A DNA stretch of 64,000 bases, taken from NCBI RefSeq assembly GCF_032452875.1, contig NC_083870.1:7130001-7194000 (forward strand), in the 5' to 3' direction. Position 1 is the stretch's first letter. Each line of letters opens with the position of its first letter. Made by a program: the position numbers and the translations under genes. The notes beneath the pieces were generated by a model. That model did not search any database and was not told the origin of the DNA. It was given only the letters and a program-made list of their open reading frames with translations. Positions 22,613 to 34,185 of the stretch are shown here, piece after piece. The stretch is from Bos javanicus (Eukaryota > Chordata > Mammalia > Artiodactyla > Bovidae).

Positions 22613-25417
22613 ACAGAAAGTTCCAAATTTACTACTACATCTGTTGCTCTAAAATCTCAGGTTCTCCTAAGGAGGACATGTTACAAATTCCTCCAAGTCT
22701 GTAAGTCACAGACACATCCCTTAACTAACTCTTGAGATGATATTAAAAATGGAAGGGTCCTCAAACAAGTGTCCTTGAGTCTGAGGGATAAATCAGAGAA
22801 GGGACAGGATTTCTAAATGTGTCTTTGGAAGGAAACACACCAATATAAGTAAGAGGATGTAGTTGGTGGGAAATGACTTTTCAGAGGACCTGCCTTTCTC
22901 ATGCATCAAGCTGACAAGAGATGATGAGATTCACTGAGGACTGAGCATCTGCAGAAACTGGACCCTGGCTCAGATCCCTAATCTCTCACCTTCATCAGGG
23001 ACCATCATCTGACACACACTCATCAGTCTCAGCCAACTATTTACAAGCCCAGAACGGTTGTAAGGAAGTGGCTGGTCTTAATGCTTAATACTCATATTAA
23101 TATTTAATATTCCGTGTCTCATTTTCACATCTTAGGACATTTACTGTGATAAGCAACTGGCCCTCGCCTCTATCATCTGATTCCCTGGAAAAAGTGGAAA
23201 ATGCAGACTTACAGTTCACTGGTCCTGATTTCCCTATGTTAGAAATGACTCCCCACACCCATTTCCTTCCTAGCCTCCCTTCCTCACATTTGCACTACAA
23301 AACACCTCTGTAAACTTCAACTGAAAAAGTGAATCACCGGTGTTTATGCTCTCTCCTTTGCCTCATAGAGGAATAAATATATGGCTAACATATATGAGAG
23401 CACCTCCCACAGTGCTTGGCATATACCAAGTGCTCAAGAAATGTTTTATTCTGAATATGGAATTCATTGCACCAAAGGGGAAATAAGACAGAAAACAAAC
23501 AGTAGTTCAGAAAAGGCTGGGCTACTTTATCAATAACAGAAACATGAAGACATGAAGGGAATTGACTCTTAATGTAGGTAAGTTAGCATCAAAAGGGCTA
23601 ACATCATCATCTCTCTGTCCCCATAGCAACAGAGAAGAACTGGGCCAAACCATCTTTGGTCCGAGCTGGAGTGATGGTTTCTGCTGCAAGGAAATTGTTG
23701 AGTAAGAGTTATGGATTGGCACATTCAGGGCTGAATAACGTTTTGATTTATCCTTTACTCCTCTTTAATGTGAAGGCTGTATTTCCACTCACAGTAAAAG
23801 GACACAGTAGCATGTTTTATGAAGAGCTCTCTGCATTTGAATACATAATGAAGCCACCCTATCTGCTTCACAGAATGATTATATACATGTAAGAGACTGT
23901 CCCTTCCCACTCACCACTCTAGCAGTTAGAAGGGGCTGGAAGACTCCCACTTCTCTCACAATTCTCTCACAACTGCTAGGTGAGTTCAGATGTCTCTTGA
24001 CTTTGTAGGCTCCTCTTCCTTCACTAGGGAAAAGTCTACTTTCAGAAGATTCTGTATAAGAACCTTGTTGGGGGAGCATTACTTGCAGGTGACCAGGAGG
24101 GCCAGCCCACACGTGGCAGGAGCTCCCATCACTGGAACCATCTGCTCTTCCATGGCCACACTGGTGCCTGCCCACCAGGCCTAGCCCACGTGCTGACGGG
24201 ACCTTCTAGCCTTCTAAGCAAGAACACTAGTTCTGCCCGCACCTTGTAATGCAGGAATCACACATGCTGGGATGTACAGTTTATAAACCAGGTCTAATCC
24301 AAGAGGGAGAAGGTTTAAGAAAAACCCCTTCCAATGGCCTGCACATGTCACCAGGAAGCAAGTGCTCACATTTCATGACCTTTGGAAAGCACACTGGGGT
24401 TTTAGAGATGTGAAGGTAGCCAGGGATGAAGCAGAGCAAATAACCAGCATGTTGGCAAGGCAGCCTTTTTCAGCTCTAGGATATGACCATTCTCTGGAGT
24501 TTGCTAGGTTAAAAAAAAAAAAAGCATCATTATACTGTATTATTTCTGTACAAATCCAGTTCAGCATTACATAAGCCACTGAAAGTACTTGGCCACATGG
24601 ATCAAATCTTCCCGTCCAAAAGCCAGTTTTGTGTTAGCAACTCTAAAGTATCTGTGGACTTTCAGTTGTCAAGATTAGAACGGATATGGCTGCTTTGATG
24701 TTTTCAAAGCCGAGAGGGCATATCTAACCTCAGAGCGGTTCTAGGCTGCAGATGGGGTGCACTGAAGCCCATGGGGGTGCCAATTACAGGCAATTTTGTA
24801 AGAAGAGGACTGGGTAAGAAGCTGTCTTAGAACTTTACACCATTTACCCAAATGGCACCCAGAAATGTTTCTTTAAATCATCTATTTAATCATATCGACA
24901 AAACCTTCTTTCTCCAACCTCAATCCAACACAGAAGTCAAATGCAAGAAATAGCTAGTCTCTTCTGTATGCTTAATGAGGGTACCAACTGTACTGGTAGT
25001 CAGCATCAATATCTGATAAACTGCAGCAAAAATCATGAAAATATTAATAACACTATATTCTGAGCGAGAGTGGGCTATCTACTCAAAAGCAGACAAGAGC
25101 CTGCGATGGTACCTTTAGAAAGACAGAAACCAGAAGGTTGATTTCTGCATTTTACTGGCCCACAGGAAAATAATGGTCAATCATGATTTTATTTTCTGTT
25201 TTCATTTTAAGCCATCTTGTTGTTGGTTGGTCCTTGTAAATCTGGGGAATCTTTTGAGTGCTGCATATATGTAAGGAATGATAATTACTGTTAGTCTTAT
25301 TCTACAGCTGATTTATTAAATAACTGTGGCAGTGTTCTGAATTTCACTGTCCTGGAAAAAGTCCTCTCTACTTCGTAATTCATGGCAATAAGTAAAGGAG
25401 TCATCAGATAAGTAAGG
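22613..25417. other. NOS1AP intron sequence, few repeats
   Basis: About 2.8 kb with an A-run at 24511-24523 and a short L2/MIR-like 3' end at 23400-23450 (CAGTGCTTGGCATATACCAA). No coding feature recognised. The low repeat load is notable for this window. Confidence 0.5.
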
Positions 25418-25428
25418 AAAGTGACTAG

Positions 25429-25643
25429 TGCATGCTAAGTCACTTCAGTCGTGTTCGACTCCGTGCGACCCTATGGACTGTAGCCTGCCAGGTTCCTCCA
25501 TTCTCTGTCCAGGCAACCATATTGGAGTGGGTTGCCACGTCCTTCTCCGGGGGATCTTCCTGACCCAGGGATCAAACTCATGTCTATTATGTCTCCTGCA
25601 CTGGCAGGCAGCTTCTTTACCAATAGCGCCACCTGGGAAGCCC
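25429..25643 (-). mobile_element. Bov-tA SINE
   Basis: Full reverse copy. AAAGTGACTAG at 25418-25428 and AAGGTGACTAG at 25644-25654 give an 11-bp target-site duplication with one mismatch. Confidence 0.92.
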
Positions 25644-25654
25644 AAGGTGACTAG

Positions 25655-27634
25655 AAGAAGCTCAAAATGCAAGGTGTATACGATGACGATGACAATGACA
25701 GGGAAAGAAGAGAAGACTGGGGGCACACCTCCTCCAAGTAAACACCTTTCTTAGTCCACCAGCCCTTTACCCCAGCTTACATCCCCTCCCCTGCCACTCT
25801 GTCTCTTCTGAGAACTGGAGATTTATTTGCCAAGTGCGTCTGAATTCTAAGAAACCTCAGCCCAGTAAGTCAGTTCTAGAATAACTCACAGGTTTATCAT
25901 TCTTGCCATTTATCATGGCCAGAAAGTACAGTGGCCTTCTCTTGACCTTAACACCACAGAATCTCAGCAAAAATAGAACTGAAGTTCATGTTTCTTTAAT
26001 GTGTTTTTTGAACCTTAGTAAAAGATTTAAGCTTATATCTATCAAGTGATTTCAATCTATAGAATCTGCAATGCTGAAGCAAGGAAATACACCTGAAATT
26101 GTACGTAGAGGAAGACCCAACAAACTCAGGCTCTGAACTGAGAAATGGGTTGGGTTTCTGTCTAACAGGTTCTTTAATGGCCTTGATCCTATAATTTGAT
26201 CAAGGCAATGCCTTGGACACCAGAATACTGCTACTATGAAGAAAGCTTAGTTTCAAAGTAGGTTTACACTTTCAACATTGACAGGAGATAGTAGACCTTA
26301 TCATTTCCAATGGACTTTTGGGTTTTTCCTTATGCTCTGTTAGTCCATGAACCACAGGAGCATAGAGAAAAGAGGGCCGAGTTACAACCTCAGTACTATC
26401 AGTAACCACCTAGATGACCACATGTGAGTGAATTTACTTTTCCAGGTACTGATTTCCTCTCCATAAACAAAGAGTTTTGGACTACATGAATTCTGAGACT
26501 TAGGATTTCTGTATTTTGACTTCTCAACTCAACCCCACACTAACATTTAAAATATAAAAAAGAGCCTCCTTCCCTAAATTTAGGACCTATCTCTCCTCCC
26601 TAACTTGAACTTGACCAGGAAAGTACTCATTCTTTAGCACATAACTGACATCATCATGCAAAATCCATGGCAAGCCCTTAAGGACACTTTTGTGCTGTGG
26701 CCCCTAACCTGATGGTGGCAGTATTACAGGAGGAAATGATTTCTCCTAACCCAAACCAATTGAGCCGTGATTGCAGGCAGAACAGTTTCAAGGAGCTACC
26801 CGTGAAGATAATGGGGAGATTCCTGTGGCTCCTGTTAATCACCAGCACTTCACGCACTGATAAGTACCGTCACACTTAGTCAGGGCAGACAGCCACTTCC
26901 ACCTGGGGCTGGGAGCATATGACAGGAGCGGGACATCCACTACACAGGAGGGGTCAAGATACACACAGAGGCTTCGCAGGAGGCAAAAGGCCTTGCAAAT
27001 GAATACTGTCATTACATCCCCGAAGGAGGCAAATGGGAAAGCCGTGTTGCTAGGAAGTGTCACTAACACTCCGGGCGAGGAAAAGACCCTCTTCCAACCC
27101 TTTGCTGCTGGCGCTGGTCTGAACAGTGCTGGGATCTCCCCACTACAATCCTGGTGATCCCTCTTAGTCACACGGAATTTGTTTCCTGAAGGTCACCTCA
27201 CTCCACACCCACAGATCAGCATTTCTGGGATGCCTTTCATCTTCTTTGGTAGCTGGAGAAACTCAGACGCAGAGAGGCTCACATATATTTTATGAATTTC
27301 ATGTAACAGAGTCAAGTGGCCAAAGCTTGGCCTAGGAAGCAGGAAGCTAGGTTCTTATCTCAGGGGCATTGCTGACTTACTGTGTGACCAGAGGTATTTA
27401 CTTTCCTGGGCCCTCTCTTTCTCCCACTATAAAATGGAGTTAGGATAAACCATACAAAGATATTAAGAGAAAAAAAGGAAAATCTGTGTCAAAGCGACTT
27501 GGACCGTTCAGAGTTAAGGAACTCTTCATACCCCAGTAACAGTTACAGTAGAGTTCATTTACAACTAGACCTTGGAGAAATAGGTTACTCCTCAGTCATG
27601 CAATTTCCTGATGAAGATAATAAAATGCAGTGGT
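25655..27634. other. NOS1AP intron sequence
   Basis: No named repeat except MIR-like core scraps near 26400-26480 and 27350-27450 (ACTTACTGTGTGACCAGAGG, CCCACTATAAAATGGAGTTA). Confidence 0.45.
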
Positions 27635-27975
27635 GAAGGAGGTAAGCTCCAGAGTCAGTTTCTAGGTATAGTTCTAACTTCATCACTTTTTTTGGGGATG
27701 AGGTGGTGGTGGTGGTGTGCTACATGTGGGATCTTAGTTCCCCAACCAAGGATCAAACCTGAGCCCCATGCAGCTGGAACTCAGAGTTCGAACCACTGAA
27801 CCATGAGGGAAGCCTCTGCACCACTTATTATGAGTTACATCCCTTAAGTCTCCATTTTCTCACCCATAAAACGAAGCGCATCATAGGACCTACAGCTTAC
27901 AGGGCTGCTGAAGGAATAAACATAATTTAAATGAAGAGTCTAGGACAGTCACAAGCACATAGCAAGTAACCCAAA
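27635..27975 (+). repeat. MIR SINE interrupted by a CHR SINE
   Basis: The left part (CTCCAGAGTCAGTTTCTAGG) and the right part (CCACTTATTATGAGTTACAT, CACCCATAAAACGAAGCGCA) are consecutive pieces of one MIR, separated by the CHR element. Confidence 0.7.
27690..27814 (-). mobile_element. CHR-type SINE nested in MIR
   Basis: The reverse complement shows GGCTTCCCTCATGGTTCAG and the cetartiodactyl CHR body ending GATCCCACATGTAGC. A (GGT)n-like stretch at 27702-27718 lies at its tail side. Confidence 0.8.
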
Positions 27976-27987
27976 CTGACTGGATAT

Positions 27988-28120
27988 GGTTTATGTGCTT
28001 AGTCGCTTAGTCGTGTCCGACTCTTTGCGACCCCATGGACTGATGCCCACCAGGTTCCTCGGTCCATGGGATTTCCCAGGCAAGAATACTGGATGGAGTA
28101 GGTTGCCATTTCCTTCTCCA
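27988..28120 (-). mobile_element. Bov-tA 3' part
   Basis: 5'-truncated reverse copy. ACTGGATAT at 27979-27987 and 28121-28129 is a perfect 9-bp target-site duplication, so the truncation happened at insertion. A 4-bp GATG insertion occurs near 28092. Confidence 0.9.
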
Positions 28121-28634
28121 ACTGGATATTATTTGACTTAATAATATAAGGATGGATAATATAGAGTAACAGATGAATGGCTGATAGTATATTATCTCCC
28201 TACAATATTCTGCTACCTAACTTCTGATGAAGGCCCAACTGAAAAAAATCAGCTCAAGATTAAAGTTCCAAAGACGAGAACCACATTGGCTATATGGGTA
28301 ACTAAAGGAAGATCCATAGGTATAAATGACCACGGTGCTGGCAGCCAGGTGCAGGGAGGTGATCTACCAGGCAATTTGAGAATCTGACCCATATTATTAA
28401 CTATAGAAGAGACAATCACATTTCCCACAGTGAACTATAAGGTAAGGATGACCCACACGAGAAGCCCATCATGGGAAATGCCATGAGGACACTCTGGGGA
28501 CATGACATGATGTGAAGAGCAATAACCAAGCCTTAACATAGCAAGGAGCTCATAGGAGGTTTCTCTACACTATGATCAACATAAAGGCTCTGGAGAACAC
28601 CCAGGTCCACTGGCTTCCAGTCAAGAGACCTCCC

Positions 28635-28848
28635 CGTGTGTGCTCAGTCGCTTTAGTCATGTCTGACTCTTTGCAATCCCATGGACTGTAGCCTGTCAGG
28701 CTCCTCTGTCCATGGAATTTTCCAAGCAAGAACACTGGAGTGGGTTGCCAGGCCCTCCTCCAAGGGATCTGCCCGATGCAGGGATTGAACCCACGTCTCC
28801 TGTGGCTCCTGCATTGCGGGAGTTCATTCTTTACCGCTGAGCTAGACA
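28635..28848 (-). mobile_element. Bov-tA SINE
   Basis: Full reverse copy with a 9-bp local duplication in the head (TCCTGTGGCTCCTG at about 28798-28811). AGAGACCTCCC at 28624-28634 and AGAGAGCTCCC at 28849-28859 are the target-site duplication. Confidence 0.9.
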
Positions 28849-28859
28849 AGAGAGCTCCC

Positions 28860-29580
28860 TACTGACCCACAACAACCAAAAACAACCCTACCAGACACAC
28901 TTACTCAGGGTATTTAGTCCTTTCCCCCTCACCTCTTAAGTATTCCTACCATTTGCCAATTAAAACTCCTTCCCAAGCTAACTATTATCTCTCCAAATCA
29001 GAAATGCTTTATAAGAGAGGAAATCACCAGATCTGGAGACTACCCAGGGTAAGCTTGCAAAACCTTGCAGACGTGGTCCCACTCCTCCCCAACTCTGTTT
29101 CCTTTGCAGAACAATTAATTCACTTTTCTTTCCTGGCGTGGAAACCAGCCCTTCCACCTATAGTTCAGCAGCAATGGGGCTCACAGCCCAGGCTGTCTGT
29201 AAACAGTTCCTTCATCCACGTGGCTACAGGCCAACAAAGGGCCTGAGAACCAGCTCGGAAGAGTTACAGTCTCAGTGGGTGAGGGCAAAAGGGACAGAGA
29301 AAATAAGAGAGCCAGAGGTCAGCATTAGCTCGGAGACATGGACAAAACTGGTGTGAGAGGGAACCAGATGACTACTCCTTTGTCACTGGGTAATAAGAAC
29401 TTCATTCTGTGCTTCTCTTCAAGATCAAAGTTCCAGTGGGCATCGTTCTTAGACTCAGGTTTTGGCAGAAGGCCTGGACGATCCCACTGTGTTTGCACTG
29501 CTGTACCAGATCAGATGGCAAAGCAAATATAACGATCTCCCTTACCTAGAATTCCTGCTCAAAATCCTGTTGTTCTATAT
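28860..29580. other. NOS1AP intron sequence, no recognised feature
   Basis: Open frames at 28953-29532 overlap in different phases and resemble no known protein. Confidence 0.5.
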
Positions 29581-29584
29581 GTCT

Positions 29585-29745
29585 CCCTGATTCTAGCCAG
29601 TCAGTGCCTATCCATGGGACCTTGGGCAAGTCATTTAATCTTTCAATTCACTTATCCCATGAAAATTACCATTTTAACTTCTTCACGTGGGTTTTTGGAA
29701 GGATCTAGTAAGATTAAACATTAAAGGACTCTGTAAATTAAAATA
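29585..29745 (+). repeat. MIR SINE
   Basis: GGGACCTTGGGCAAGTCATT, TTAATCTTTCAATTCACTTA and a degraded 3' half. Confidence 0.7.
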
Positions 29746-30054
29746 TGGTATTTGTAACTTTAATATAAAGTCCCAGATCCACACAGTCCGGTCGCTGGAC
29801 AAAACTAAGAGTACAGTGGAGCACTCAGAATGAATGACAGGGAATCCTAGTCTTTGTTTCTGTTGAGGAACCCTGCAGACGATCCGGTCTGTAAGTCTCA
29901 GGAACACTTTGCATTTCCTTTCCTTCCTTCCGAGATCCATTACACTTCAAAACCACACAAGTGCTTTTCCCTCTCTCAACCCCTAAATTCTCATCTCCAG
30001 TCCCTCTGGCTTTTCTTTCTGTCCTTCTCCTTCTGTTAGGGGAAGCACACTGAT

Positions 30055-30516
30055 TGAAACGGCCCACCCTGGCCAGGCACCGTAGTAACCATTTGCATGA
30101 ATTGTTTTACGACAGGAGGTCCTGGTAAGGAACACGGAACTAATAAGCCTCCACCAACCAGAAGAGTTCAGGAAAGGTCAAAAGGAGACACCACATGTCC
30201 GACCACCTCCCAGAATCCTTCACTCTGGCATCCATCTTGGCTGAATAAGGCGTGTACCACCAGGAAGGACTCTGAGTCAGAACGGTTGCCTAAAGACAAC
30301 CCAGAAACTAATCCCATCACCATAAAACCCCAGACTGCAAGCCTCTTGCAGGGCTGTTCTCCTGGGTTCCCTTACCCTACTGCTCTCCACCCGGGCACCC
30401 TTTCCCAGTAAAGTCTCTTGCTTTGTCAGCACATGTGTCTCCGCAGACAATTCATTTCTAAGTGTTAGACAAGAGCCCAGTTTCGAGCCCTGGAAGGGGT
30501 CCCCCTTCCTGCAACA
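30055..30516 (+). mobile_element. Class I ERV solo LTR
   Basis: About 460 bp bounded by TG (TGAAACGGCCCACC) and CA (CCTTCCTGCAACA). The LTR layout is visible: a promoter-like CCATAAAACCCC at 30320-30331, a GC-richer segment, then CAGTAAAGTCTCTTGCTTTG (30408-30427) with a near-consensus polyadenylation signal. It then has GTGTTAGACAAGAGCCCAG and a 3' end typical of gammaretrovirus-like LTRs. I take it for a known bovine LTR family but do not assign a name. No internal viral sequence adjoins it, and no clear target duplication was found. It lies in the NOS1AP intron in the opposite sense to the gene. Confidence 0.75.
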
Positions 30517-31165
30517 CTTCCTCCTCTTTCTATCAGTTCTTTCATATCCTACTTTCATTCTTTCCCCTTCTCAACTGTACTATTACCTAAAGGTGTAATC
30601 TGGCAACCTGCCCTTTCTTCTGTCTACCTTTCCAGTTCTGGCTCTTTCCCTTCGATTCCACCATTTGCATTAAAAAGCCTGAGAATAGGTGGGTTAAGGG
30701 CATACCTCTCCTTAAAGGAAGAGGCTGAATCAGCAAAGTATAATTTTCTTTGTGGAGCCAGGGTGGGAGATGGGACATACATAATATTACAGTAAATCCC
30801 GACCCTATCATGTTTTATTCTTATTATCCCCACTTGGCACAGTATCCACCGATCTATTAAAGATGTCTTAGGACATAAGATGCATTAAGATGTCACATGG
30901 CATCGAAGAAGGGACAAGCAGGAGAGAATTCAGAAGTAGTCCTCATAGAAAGTCAGGGTCACTGATTTGTGTCTAGAGTGCTAAGAATCTTATCATTCCA
31001 CCTTTACCTGTCAGGGACCTTACAGATACAAATAGTACTTTCCAATTCTCTTCTACAGAAAAGTAATTCCTAGGACATTAACACATATACATGGAAAAAA
31101 TATGATTTCATGGCCAATTCAGTTTGAGAAATGCTAGGTTAAAGCTAAAGGGATTTCTCTAACTT
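30517..31165. other. NOS1AP intron sequence, no recognised feature
   Basis: No repeat or coding signal could be named. Confidence 0.5.
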
Positions 31166-31178
31166 AGGACTTTCTAGC

Positions 31179-31457
31179 CGGAGAAAGCAATGGCACCCCA
31201 CTCCAGTACTCCTGCCTGGAAACTCCCATGGATGGAGGAGCCTGGAAGGCTGCAGTCCATGGGGTCGCTGAGGGTCGGACATGACTGAGCAACTTCACTT
31301 TCACTTTTCACTTGCATGCATTGGAGAAGGCAATGGCAACCCACTCCAGTGTTCTTGCCTGGAGAATCCCAGGGACGGGGGAGCCTGGTGGGCTGCCATC
31401 TATGGGGTTGCACAGAGTCGGACACGACTGAAGTGACTTAGCAATAGCAATAGCAAT
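31179..31457 (+). mobile_element. BOV-A2 SINE
   Basis: Two Bov-A monomers (about 31183-31313 and 31323-31440) are joined by CTTTCACTTTTCACTTGCATG. The tail is (AATAGC)n instead of the usual (AGC)n. AGGACTTTCTAGC at 31166-31178 and 31458-31470 is a perfect 13-bp target-site duplication. Confidence 0.95.
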
Positions 31458-31470
31458 AGGACTTTCTAGC

Positions 31471-32227
31471 ACATTTAAATTAAATAGTTTTAATATGTTA
31501 AATGTTAACATATTTAATGTTTTGGATGGTAAATGTTTTACAGGATACGTTTTAGGAAATGCTTGTTTTGATGCCCCTCCTTATTTTATAGAGAGGGAAG
31601 CTGAGACCCAAGGGGGATACTGACCCTCCTAACATAATTCAGGGGGTCCAGGAGAGAAGAGGGGTTACAGCCCATGTTTCCAAACCCCAGTTTTGTGCAT
31701 TAGACTCCTGGAGGCATGATAGAGAGGAACCCTGTCTCCACAGAACTGCAAAAGTTGCATTTACTCAAGCATCAAGGTTACTGTACCAAAATAACCATCC
31801 AGGACAACCAACATCACAAAGTCTAACTAGATCCCACCATGTCATATTTGGAGGTCACTGATCAGAATACAGAATTATGATGCAGGGTGACTTCAGTGAG
31901 TGGCAACCTTCTTTCCTACCACACACCAACATGAGCATCACTCCTGGAGCTGTCTGCCTGCTGCGTTCCAGAGCACTTTTCCAGTGGCTGAGATCTCTCC
32001 AGTTGTTTGCATACAACTAAGTACCAAGTTCAAATGAAACTAAAATTGAAACTAAAAGAGAATTTCATTGTATACAAGCAATGACTGACTACTGAGAGAG
32101 GTGCCCTATATCTTGCATTCAAATAGCCACCTCCAAATCTTGCCTCTCCATCAACAGGGAGACAGGTAAATGTTGCGAACACTCTGCTTCCATCAGAGGA
32201 TGAGATGACCAATGCCGGCCCCTTTAC
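31471..32227 (-). other. NOS1AP: NOS1AP intron adjoining the upstream exon
   Basis: Includes the donor region GTAAAGGGGC at 32227-32218. The exon frame stays open for about 60 codons into the intron by chance. No repeat recognised. Confidence 0.5.
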
Positions 32228-32336
32228 CTTCTTCTTGGATTTAAAGACGTTACACCTGAAGATATTGCTGGCACCATCTCGAGCGATATAGCTGAAGATC
32301 TTCAAGTCTTGGGAATCATGAGAGACGTAGAAGATC
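32228..32336 (-). CDS. NOS1AP: NOS1AP internal coding exon (PTB domain, C-terminal half)
   Basis: Read on the minus strand, this 109-nt exon encodes 36 whole codons, starting IFYVSHDSQDLKIFSYIARD and ending FRCNVFKSKKK. I recognise this as NOS1AP (CAPON), the adaptor that links neuronal nitric oxide synthase to other proteins at synapses and in cardiomyocytes. By recollection of the human protein it covers about residues 116-151, within the phosphotyrosine-binding domain. The boundaries are set by splice signals: a pyrimidine-rich tract ending CTGTAG just above 32336, and the donor AAG|GTAAAG at 32227-32226. The single leading G completes an arginine codon from the previous exon. Its 109 nt are not a multiple of three, so skipping this exon alone would shift the frame. 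There is no stop or indel inside it, so it looks functional. The preceding exon was not found in the rest of the window. Confidence 0.96.
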
Positions 32337-33590
32337 CTACAGGGAGAACAACAGAAAAATGCACTGAAAATGGCTCAGGTTCAAATCTCCAACAAGCAAA
32401 CCTCTGTTTAAGGACACCCTGCAGACAGAGCTCCAATCAAGTTCTTAGAGAAGGCCTCCTTCCGATGAAAGCCACAATGCAGGAGGTACTTTCCGAAAGC
32501 TGTACAAACACTGATGTTCCGTGAGTGACCTCCAGAGGCTGATGGGTGGACACGGGTAGGATGTGGACCCCACGCTAGCACTGGGCAGTACATCTTTCCT
32601 GGTAACTTGTAGGTTACAGGAAAAAATCATTTCCATCCTTATCAGAGCAGTAAGTCTGCTTCTAATCCAGGGAAATGTTGGGAGGTTTCCTAATACCTCC
32701 AAATGAAAAGACTTAGGGAACCAGCAATGCTAACCACATAGGGAGAGACTAAGGCACTGTTTCATTATCTAGGTCCCTTGGTGACAGCTAATCCACTTTC
32801 CATCCCTCTCCATCAGGCCGAGGCATCCATGTATTTATTCCATCAGTCAGGCAATCCCCCAGAGTGCACACTGGGGGCCAGGCACTGTCCCAGCAGCCAG
32901 AGGTACAAGTAACAGGACAGAAAAAAGCCCCCGGAATTCATGGAGCTCATAGGCAGGAGATATCAATAAACAAATAGAAAATGAGTGGCATGAAGAAATG
33001 AAGAAAAGGAAGGGGCAGAGCATGGGGCTGCTATTTCAGAACGGAAGGCCACGCAGAGAGGCAGAGACCTAATGTGAGAGCGTCTGTCACAGCACTACGT
33101 GGGCAAAAGCAGGGCAGGAAGAGGGACAACAAGTTTTAAAGCCCACTGGTGTTGATAAGGTGCTCTCAGAGTTCAAGGAGTGGCCCGAAGGTCAGCGTGG
33201 CTCAAGTCGAGGGAGTGTGGTCAGTGACAGGGTCAGGGGATCCGTCAAAGGCCAGGGCACAGGAGGCCCTGAAGGTCAGGGGCTGTACTCCAAGTGAGAT
33301 GAGAAGCCATCCGAGGTTATGGAGCAGCAGACTGCCTGCCTGATGCTTTCGACTCAAGAATCTGTCCAGCTGCCATGGGTGGGAGGCGGGGGCGGGGGCA
33401 GAGGCAGAGAAAAGGCTGGCAAAAGGTAGAATCAAAAGCAAGGCCCCAAGTGCTGGCTCTCAGATAGACCTGGGCCGGGGTACCACCAGAAATGCCGAGT
33501 CTGAGAGCTGTTAGCATGGGGCAGGGGAGGGGAGTCTCAGGGGTATGTCAGAGGAGCTGATCTAGGGTGACCCAAGGAGAGTGTTGCTCT
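32337..33590. other. Intron upstream of the exon; old repeat-like part
   Basis: Starts with the acceptor tract of the exon. From about 32830 to 33340 it matches a recurring old mammalian repeat pattern (TGGGGGCCAGGCACTGTCC, TCATGGAGCTCATAGGCAGG, GGCACAGGAGGCCCTGAAGG, GAGATGAGAAGCCATCCGAG). I cannot assign the family. Confidence 0.45.
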
Positions 33591-33682
33591 TTTTTAAAAA
33601 ATTTTAACTGGAAGATAATTGCTTTAAATATTGTGTTGGTTTCTGTCATATATCAGCTTGAATCAGCCATGTTCCAGATCAA
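33591..33682 (-). mobile_element. L1 3' end fragment
   Basis: T-rich start, then TAACTGGAAGATAATTGC and GCTTGAATCAGCCATG in reverse orientation. Confidence 0.7.
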
Positions 33683-33754
33683 CCTCCTAGGACCACATCA
33701 TTTCCAAAAAATATCTTTTTCTCAATGAAAACACAACTTTTCTATCCCCGGATT

Positions 33755-34185
33755 TCACAGGCCTGGTATGTGCTGTGTAGCAGAAAGAGAATGGAATTTA
33801 GAGTCACAGTCACAGCTCTGCCCCTTACTATTTATTATTATAAGGTAAGCAGGGTTTCCCAGGTGGTGCTGGAGGTAAAGAACCCACCTGCTCATGCAGG
33901 AGACATAGAGACACAGGTTCGACTCCTGGGTCAGGCAGATCCCCCGGAGAAGGAAATGGCAACCCACTCCAATTCTTGCCTGGAGAATGCCACAGACAGA
34001 GGAGTCTGGCAGGCTACAGTTCACAGGGTCACAAAGAATTGGACATGACTGAAGCGACTTAGCATGCACACAAAAGCCATGTAACCTTCAGAGGTTCAGT
34101 CTTCTTATCTATAAAATGGGACTTTTTACAGTGACACCTTGCAGTGTTATTGGGAAGATCAAATAACAAGTAAAGTACCTTTTTA
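33755..34185 (+). repeat. MIR SINE split by a Bov-tA
   Basis: The left part (GAATTTAGAGTCACAGTCAC, CTGCCCCTTACTATTTATT) and the right part (CATGTAACCTTCAGAGGTTC, TATAAAATGGGACTTTTTAC) are consecutive MIR pieces. Confidence 0.75.
33851..34072 (+). mobile_element. Bov-tA SINE nested in MIR
   Basis: Full forward copy (GGGTTTCCCAGGTGGTG to CGACTTAGCATGCACACA). Confidence 0.88.

Larger units (their letters stand above)
19716..32227 (-). other. NOS1AP: NOS1AP intron between the two PTB-encoding exons
   Basis: This is a GT-AG intron in phase 0 on the minus strand, defined by the donor at 32227-32226 and the acceptor at 19717-19716. It holds Bov-tA copies, a BovB 3' end, a CHR SINE inside a MIR, a solo LTR and a BOV-A2, all listed separately. 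Otherwise it is single-copy sequence without recognisable coding content. Confidence 0.9.

Noticed and set aside
32030..32305. Read-through of the upstream NOS1AP exon into the intron as an alternative C-terminus
   Set aside because: The donor AAG|GTAAAG is good, and the exon continues exactly into the 19.6 kb exon. The extra codons look like chance.
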